Shown here piece by piece: positions 29,982 through 34,727 of a stretch of 34,727 nt of DNA (its first letter is position 1; every line of letters starts with the position of its first letter). The stretch covers positions 1-34,727 of the IMG/VR virus record IMGVR_UViG_3300005436_000023, one strand, 5' to 3'. A model generated the notes under the pieces. The model made no database searches. It was not told the DNA's origin and was given only the letters and a program-made list of their open reading frames with translations. Source of the DNA: a virus. Position numbers and translations under genes: made by a program.

Positions 29982-31388
29982 ATGTCTCAGGGTAATTCGT
30001 TAAACTCTATTTTAACAGGCCTCACTGTTGTGACTGTTAGAGCAGTTGAGGGGATAGATCAACCCAACAGAGGGTCAGAAATACGGCCATATAAGACAAT
30101 AGCATATGCCTTGGCTCAAACCTCATATGTATCTGGCAAAATATATCTTTTCGATTGTTTCGGTGATTTTATAGAAACAATGCCGACATTAATTCCAAAT
30201 ATTATTTTTCAAGGAAATGGTGGATCATTAAAAATTACAAACGCCATTTCTCTTGATGGCTCATGGTCTGGCGTTTCTGGTATTTTGATGTTTGATGGGT
30301 TTTCAAAATCTCTTGATCTTGTTAGTGGAATATCATTAAACTTTTCAAGCTCTCCTTCTTCAATGTTTAAAATTCAGGATTGCTTTATAAATAAAGAAGT
30401 TTCAGGATGGACATTAACAGGAAACGTATCAAATCAAAATTTATATGCGCTATATATAGACTACCTTCCTGGCATGGCACCATCAATAACTGCCACAAAT
30501 ATGATACTGCTTAACAGCAATATAATGCTTTCTGTTTCTGCTCCTTTAGTTTTGACCGGAACAGTTCTATCAATTACGCAGTCAAGCACTTCAACCAATG
30601 GTTATCTGTCCAATACTGACTGGAATATATTCAATTCGAAACAGGCATCAGGAAACTATATTACTGCTCTTACAGGAGATGTCACTGCAACAGGCCCTGG
30701 ATCTGCTGCGGCCACCGTAGTTTCTGTCGGTGGTCAAACATCTGCGAATGTGGCTTCTGCAACTGTACTGGCTCTTGCCGCAACAAATTTAAATACTGCG
30801 TCAACTATTGTAAAAAGAGATGCTTCTGGCAATTTCTCGGCAGGAACAATTACAGCATCACTAATCGGAAATGCAACCACAGCCACAACTGCTATAAATT
30901 TTTCTGGCAATTTAGCCGGAGATGTATCTGGACCTCAGTCGGCAACGTTAATAGGTGTGGGCGTTGTGACAAATGCAAAAATGGCGAATATGCCAACTTT
31001 GACAATAAAGGGAAATAATACCGGATCGACTGGTCCAGTACTTGATCTGACTGTCGCTCAAGTACAGGCCATGCTTTCGACTAGTGGAACAATTACTATT
31101 GGTCTTAATCAGATGGCCTTTGGTGATGCGTCAAACAATATAATCGGAAGCGCAAATATTACATATAACCCATCGACAGGATTAATGAATCTTGGGGGTG
31201 GAACGCCAAATTCTTCACTTATTCTTCAAATAACATCAACTACAAAGATGATGGGGGTTCCTGGGGGAACAACTGCACAAAGATTGGCAATACCGACAGG
31301 ATCATTGGCGGGTATTTTTTATGACTATGATCTAGATCAACTTTGCGTATGGAAACCTGCGGCAGCCGCTTGGGCAATTTCTGCTTAA
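29982..31388 (+). CDS. Tail fibre protein 2 with repeat cassettes
   Basis: A 468-residue protein. The N terminus has a right-handed-beta-helix-like start ([54 protein letters not shown]). Then come typical fibre repeats ([60 protein letters not shown]), followed by [20 protein letters not shown] with VQAML and [20 protein letters not shown], a cassette also present in the next fibre. AGGGG precedes the ATG. Confidence 0.8.
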   Translation: MSQGNSLNSILTGLTVVTVRAVEGIDQPNRGSEIRPYKTIAYALAQTSYVSGKIYLFDCFGDFIETMPTLIPNIIFQGNGGSLKITNAISLDGSWSGVSGILMFDGFSKSLDLVSGISLNFSSSPSSMFKIQDCFINKEVSGWTLTGNVSNQNLYALYIDYLPGMAPSITATNMILLNSNIMLSVSAPLVLTGTVLSITQSSTSTNGYLSNTDWNIFNSKQASGNYITALTGDVTATGPGSAAATVVSVGGQTSANVASATVLALAATNLNTASTIVKRDASGNFSAGTITASLIGNATTATTAINFSGNLAGDVSGPQSATLIGVGVVTNAKMANMPTLTIKGNNTGSTGPVLDLTVAQVQAMLSTSGTITIGLNQMAFGDASNNIIGSANITYNPSTGLMNLGGGTPNSSLILQITSTTKMMGVPGGTTAQRLAIPTGSLAGIFYDYDLDQLCVWKPAAAAWAISA

Positions 31389-31413
31389 TTAATCAGATAC
31401 GAGGAATATTATT

Positions 31414-32505
31414 ATGTCATCAGCTTTTAATGTAGATACATCAGGAAATATTATAAATTCTGGAACAATTACGAACTCAATTTTAAATACAGCGGGAATT
31501 GTGCACAACAATTCTTTGGGTGTTTTCTCAACAAGCTTGATAGTTGCGGCGGACATAGCGTCGGCAACGATTACAGGGTCAAAAATAGCACCAAATACGA
31601 TTACCAATAGTCTTTTATCAACGATGCCATCAAATACTATAAAAGGAAATAATACTGGCGGTGTTGCGACACCACTTGATTTGACTGTGACTCAAGTACA
31701 AGCACTTCTTGGAATAACTGGAAGTGTTACGATTGCAAATACTCAAGTTGGTTTTGGAAATCCTTCAAATAACTTGATCGGAAGCGCAAATTTAACTTGG
31801 ACTGATTCAACAAAAGTTCTTTCTCTTGCATCTGGGTCTGAGATTAATTTAGGGTCCTCTACAACTGCAAGGGGAATTGTTTTATTTAATGGATCCTCTA
31901 ACGCTCATCAATATTACGGAATAAACGTCAATTCTGGCGCGCAGGTATATCATGTTGATCAGACGCTAAGCTCGCACATTTTTCGTTGCGGATTAACTTC
32001 AACCACATCACAAGACCTTTTTAATATTGGTGGCAACAAGATTGTTAGCACAATTGCGGGGGGAGGGCTCCAACTTGCAAATTCTCAATTTGGTTATGTC
32101 CCATCAACATTGGATCGTTATGAACAATCAACTGCAATCACGCTTACAATAAGTGGGCCATGGGCATCAAGAAGTTTGCCCGTTATTCTAACTAGAGTTG
32201 GAAATATTGTTGTAATGGCTTGGGACAATTTCGCTGCCGTTACCGCTACCGCTGCCGCCGTAATGACCTCAAATACAGTAACTGGCGCAAACTCCAGATT
32301 CTTGCCGGCGAGTGGGTCGTATGTCGCAAATCAACCCGTATATGATGGGGTTTCTACCGTAACAGATTCTCAAGGATTATTTATAATAACTGGGGGGCCG
32401 ACATCTTGGTCAGTTTCTTTTTCAAAAGCTAATGCAGCAACCTTCGCGATCGGTGAACATGTAGGGATTCCCGGTGGAACTCAAACATGGATTGCGGATG
32501 CTTAA
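31414..32505 (+). CDS. Tail fibre protein 3 with shared cassette
   Basis: A 363-residue protein. The N terminus MSSAFNVDTSGNIINSGTI resembles that of the next protein. Residues about 70-140 repeat the cassette of fibre 2 ([40 protein letters not shown]). The C-terminal domain contains SLPVILTRVGNIVVMAWDNF and is distantly shared with the next protein. It probably carries a receptor-binding tip. Confidence 0.8.
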   Translation: MSSAFNVDTSGNIINSGTITNSILNTAGIVHNNSLGVFSTSLIVAADIASATITGSKIAPNTITNSLLSTMPSNTIKGNNTGGVATPLDLTVTQVQALLGITGSVTIANTQVGFGNPSNNLIGSANLTWTDSTKVLSLASGSEINLGSSTTARGIVLFNGSSNAHQYYGINVNSGAQVYHVDQTLSSHIFRCGLTSTTSQDLFNIGGNKIVSTIAGGGLQLANSQFGYVPSTLDRYEQSTAITLTISGPWASRSLPVILTRVGNIVVMAWDNFAAVTATAAAVMTSNTVTGANSRFLPASGSYVANQPVYDGVSTVTDSQGLFIITGGPTSWSVSFSKANAATFAIGEHVGIPGGTQTWIADA

Positions 32506-32526
32506 AATATTAGAGATATATGAATA

Positions 32527-33003
32527 ATGAGCTCTGTATTTAACATATCAACATCTGGGATAGTAGATTGTCAAGGTGCTATATTTCCCTCTGTGGATGG
32601 CGTTCAAACAGTTATAGATTACAATGGATCAGAAACTATAATATTTCAAATGACCGGAGCAGTTACGCCAACTTTTGATTTTCCGGTCACATTTTCAAGA
32701 ACGGGTAAAAATGTTGTAATGGCATGGGATGGATTTCAAAAAACAAGAACTGGTACAGATATTTTGTTTACGGCAGACTTGGTACCAGAAAGATTTCGAC
32801 CAACCATAATATCGGGAAATCCACCGGTATGGTTAATATCAATAATCGATGGGTCATCCTTAATTTCTCCCGCGTCATTCTCGGCTGGCGTTATCTCATT
32901 TGGAGATATGGGAAATATCACTATAGGAAGACTAGATCAAACTAATTTTACAAACGCTTATGTTGGAGCTTTCGGAAGTCACATAAGTTATTATGTTCCA
33001 TAG
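32527..33003 (+). CDS. Short tail fibre / receptor-binding protein 4
   Basis: A 158-residue protein made of the N-terminal tag (MSSVFNISTSGIVDCQGAI) and C-terminal domain (FDFPVTFSRTGKNVVMAWDG and onward) of fibre 3 without the middle cassette. It looks like a compact paralogue made by loss of the central part. The ribosome-binding site is weak. Confidence 0.7.
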   Translation: MSSVFNISTSGIVDCQGAIFPSVDGVQTVIDYNGSETIIFQMTGAVTPTFDFPVTFSRTGKNVVMAWDGFQKTRTGTDILFTADLVPERFRPTIISGNPPVWLISIIDGSSLISPASFSAGVISFGDMGNITIGRLDQTNFTNAYVGAFGSHISYYVP

Positions 33004-33015
33004 GGAAAACAAATC

Positions 33016-33405
33016 ATGATAAAAGAAGTTGATTCATATATTGAAATGTCAAAGAGAGTAGATGGAGTAGAAAATATGATGATGACATTTAATGATAGAA
33101 TGTATGATAATCACAAAACGCAAGGTAATATTGTTATTTCTGTAGAAAAAATAACAGATCAATTGTCGGTAATTTTTGAAAAATTAAAAAGCAATGATGC
33201 AAAAATAAAAGAGATTGAAGAAACTATAACGACAATAAAATTGATCAAAAGTCATTGGAAATTAATTCTGTGGCTATTTTTTGCTTCGTCAAGTTTAGGA
33301 TTCGCATTTGATGGAGGGGTTAAAAATATCGTGCACTTTATTGATAAATATAAGATATCAAACACAGCTCAAAGCGTAATGAGGAATGAAAGAAATGGTG
33401 GATAA
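33016..33405 (+). CDS. Coiled-coil membrane protein, XhlA/holin-like
   Basis: A 129-residue protein with a long charged helix (residues about 1-78, SVEKITDQLSVIFEKLKSND and onward) and one membrane segment (WKLILWLFFASSSLGFAF, about 82-99), then a short tail. That is the architecture of haemolysin XhlA-like and some holin-associated proteins. It lies directly before, and overlaps by 11 bases with, the lysozyme gene, so a role in lysis or its timing is likely. AGGGA precedes the start. Confidence 0.6.
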   Translation: MIKEVDSYIEMSKRVDGVENMMMTFNDRMYDNHKTQGNIVISVEKITDQLSVIFEKLKSNDAKIKEIEETITTIKLIKSHWKLILWLFFASSSLGFAFDGGVKNIVHFIDKYKISNTAQSVMRNERNGG

Positions 33406-33862
33406 ACAATTAAGCGATAGAGCCATAACACTTATCATGGGCTTTGAATCATTTTCTGAAATTTGGTATCCAGATGCAATTCTTGGGTGGAAAGTACCAA
33501 CAGTTATGTATGGTCATACCGATTCTGCTGGAAATCCAAAATATCAAGATACAAAAGACAGAATTTTTACGAAAGAAGAAGCAAGAATAACGCTAATCAA
33601 TGACCTGTTTCAATATGGGCAAGCCATTAAAAATCGTGTAAAAGTACACCTTAACGCCAACCAATACGGCGCATTAATTTCATTGGTTTATAATATTGGT
33701 GAAACAGATTTTGCAGGTTCAACATTGCTTAAAAAGCTAAATTTGGGTGATTACCAAGGTGCATCTGATGAATTTGAAAAATGGCATAAGTCAGGAGGCA
33801 GGATAGTTGAAGGACTTTGCAATAGGCGTGAAGTAGAATATCAAATGTTTATTGAGGTGTAG
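33395..33862 (+). CDS. Endolysin, T4-type lysozyme (GH24)
   Basis: A 155-residue muramidase. Starting at ATG 33395 (GAGGA about 9 bases ahead; ATG 33386 is too close to it), the catalytic Glu is E18 in GFESF, with D27 and T36 in WYPDAILGWKVPTVMYGHT. The D-to-T distance is 8 residues rather than 5 as in T4, a small insertion. LNANQYGALISLVYNIG and GLCNRREVEYQMF are the usual C-terminal motifs. No signal peptide or SAR segment is visible, so it needs a holin to reach the wall. Confidence 0.92.
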   Translation: MVDKQLSDRAITLIMGFESFSEIWYPDAILGWKVPTVMYGHTDSAGNPKYQDTKDRIFTKEEARITLINDLFQYGQAIKNRVKVHLNANQYGALISLVYNIGETDFAGSTLLKKLNLGDYQGASDEFEKWHKSGGRIVEGLCNRREVEYQMFIEV

Positions 33863-33863
33863 C

Positions 33864-34412
33864 ATGGAATGGGCAGACATATCATCAGCAATCGCGAAAT
33901 ATGCTCCCTTGGTCGCAACTACGCTATCATCTCCCATCGGTGCAGCAATTGGTGCGGGCACAATCATTGCCAACATGTTTGGAGTTGACGCAACACCTGA
34001 CAGCGTCATGGACTACATACAACACAATCCCGAAAAAGCAAAAGAAAAAATCAGCGTGTTTGAAATGGTGAAAGAGCGCAATCGACATGAGGAACAGATG
34101 TCGGAAATCGAATTTCAAAATGTCGATAGCGCGCGAAAGAATAGCGCAACCATTAACGCAAGTCCAGTGGATAATGCAATAAAAATGAAGCTGGTTAATA
34201 CAGATATGTGGGTTTTGTATGCGTCCTTGGCCGCGATAATCGGTGCTATGTTTTATGATAAGCCAATAGATTCGGGATTAGTTGGTCTGCTTGGTATGGT
34301 GCTTGGATATGCCATTAAATCTCTTGGCGAAAAGTGTGGATTCTATTTTGGAACATCTTTAAGTTCACAAAAGAAAGACGTTGTCATTGCAGAACAGAAT
34401 AGGAATCTTTGA
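33864..34412 (+). CDS. Holin with three membrane segments (GTA_holin_3TM-like)
   Basis: A 182-residue protein starting at ATG 33864 with GAGGTG ahead (the frame reaches a TTG at 33852). Membrane segments are at about 14-40 (YAPLVATTLSSPIGAAIGAG and onward), 116-131 (MWVLYASLAAIIGAMF) and 137-154 (GLVGLLGMVLGYAIKSL). The first two are separated by a charged helical loop (EKISVFEMVKERNRHEEQMS). This fits the 3-TM holin family known from gene transfer agents and phages. It follows the lysozyme by one base. Its 3' end overlaps a convergent leftward microgene. Confidence 0.8.
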   Translation: MEWADISSAIAKYAPLVATTLSSPIGAAIGAGTIIANMFGVDATPDSVMDYIQHNPEKAKEKISVFEMVKERNRHEEQMSEIEFQNVDSARKNSATINASPVDNAIKMKLVNTDMWVLYASLAAIIGAMFYDKPIDSGLVGLLGMVLGYAIKSLGEKCGFYFGTSLSSQKKDVVIAEQNRNL

Positions 34413-34557
34413 TTTTTAGAATTCTGCAAGCCTTTACGTAGCACCTATGATCACAATAATGGTAAACAATACCATTATGGTTAAGAGACCCACCCATTGC
34501 GCACAATGCACCGCATGAGAAGCACTCAATCGGTTGGCTTATATAGTATTCGATCAT
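34384..34557 (-). CDS. Cysteine-rich microprotein, leftward
   Basis: A 57-residue protein with C12, C15, C19, C35, C39 and C44: ECFSCGALCAMGG and HYCDHRCYVKAC are two zinc-knuckle-like halves, as in small phage zinc proteins. Its ATG overlaps the stop of the leftward gene at its right (ATGA), which supports translation. Its 3' end overlaps the holin gene by 29 bases, convergently. The spacing differs from the C-x18-C family of this phage. Confidence 0.6.
   Translation of the reverse strand: MIEYYISQPIECFSCGALCAMGGSLNHNGIVYHYCDHRCYVKACRILKIKDSYSVLQ
34456..34478. repeat. Perfect hairpin at the convergence of the late and leftward transcripts
   Basis: ATAATGGTA (34456-34464) and TACCATTAT (34470-34478) are perfect 9-base arms around AACAA. 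It lies inside the leftward microgene and 44 bases past the holin stop. No T tract follows on either strand, so it is not a standard terminator, but it could slow or process either transcript. Confidence 0.55.
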
Positions 34558-34727
34558 TGTTCCCTATTTTTGTTGAACGATAAAATTAAATCCTTAAGCT
34601 CTTCTTTTGCGACACCCAACCTGTGTTGGTGTCCATCATCAGTCATATTGGTTTTCCAGGATAAATACCAGTCATCTATTAAATAGATTAATTCGCATTC
34701 TTGCTCATAAGTTAGATTTAATTTCAT
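34554..34727 (-). CDS. Small hypothetical protein at the right edge, leftward
   Basis: A 57-residue acidic/helical protein (MKLNLTYEQECELIYLIDDW, RLGVAKEELKDLILSFNK). Its ATG is the last codon of the window, so the true start may lie further right. It is coupled by ATGA to the cysteine-rich microgene. The pattern of a short N-terminal strand then helices is common in small phage early proteins. Function unknown. Confidence 0.5.
   Translation of the reverse strand: MKLNLTYEQECELIYLIDDWYLSWKTNMTDDGHQHRLGVAKEELKDLILSFNKNREQ

Noticed and set aside
1-34727. The window as one complete circular genome
   Set aside because: Joining the edges would end the YqaJ gene after about 87 codons, so sequence is missing between the ends.
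1-34727. CRISPR arrays, insertion sequences, retrons or diversity-generating elements
   Set aside because: No regular spacer-repeat array, transposase, reverse transcriptase or template/variable repeat pair was found on reading.

Overview
The window is most of an AT-rich temperate-type phage or prophage genome with a contractile tail. It appears to come from a low-GC Gram-negative host. A gammaproteobacterium is my best guess, from the T4-Imm-like superinfection immunity family, the tail-fibre domains and the lysis genes, but the sequence does not settle it. No integrase, plasmid-type partition gene, CRISPR array or insertion sequence is visible. Both window edges cut into leftward operons, so part of the genome lies outside. 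The two edges do not join into an intact YqaJ gene, so the window is not a simple complete circle.

Left control region (1-3224). A leftward operon (three small unknown genes, then a YqaJ-type exonuclease cut by the window edge) is driven by a near-consensus promoter with a perfect palindrome over its -10. A short cI-like repressor (leftward) and a YdaS/Cro-like regulator (rightward) diverge from a 250-base control region. Two back-to-back promoters can be read there, and a dyad sits between the -35 and -10 of the rightward one. Cro is coupled by a TAATG overlap to a replication initiator that carries iteron-like repeats, a perfect hairpin and A-rich sequence inside its own coding region (candidate origin). 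That gene is coupled in turn to a zinc-ribbon protein.

Accessory region (3225-8650). A GC-rich island with a G-quadruplex motif overlapping a hairpin is followed by a run of small, mostly unknown genes. These include a VSR/DUF559-like nuclease next to a Dam-type methyltransferase, a superinfection immunity gene with its own promoter and operator-like dyad, two pairs of likely paralogues, and three microproteins with an identical C-x2-C-x18-C-x2-C spacing. The region closes with a probable terminator, a tRNA/tmRNA-like RNA element and the third zinc microprotein.

Late region (8650-34412). All genes run rightward: terminase small subunit, two inserted small genes (one fibre-like), terminase large subunit, portal (DUF1073), MuF-like protein, DUF2213 protease/scaffold, decoration protein, DUF2184 capsid, neck genes, sheath (DUF3383), tube (DUF3277), a tail chaperone with a probable -1 frameshift, tape measure (510 aa, predicting a tail of very roughly 75 nm), baseplate (Dit-like, plug, hub, Gp138 spike, gp25, gpJ, DUF2612), a set of tail-fibre genes sharing cassettes, and a lysis cassette (coiled-coil holin-like protein, T4-type lysozyme, 3-TM holin). 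Two overlapping leftward microgenes occupy the right edge.

A recurring dyad (TGATT-N2-AATCA, usually flanked by A/T) lies before cro, the terminase operon, the sheath gene and, imperfectly, a zinc microprotein gene. Together with the zinc microproteins, this is the most interesting candidate for an undescribed phage regulatory system.
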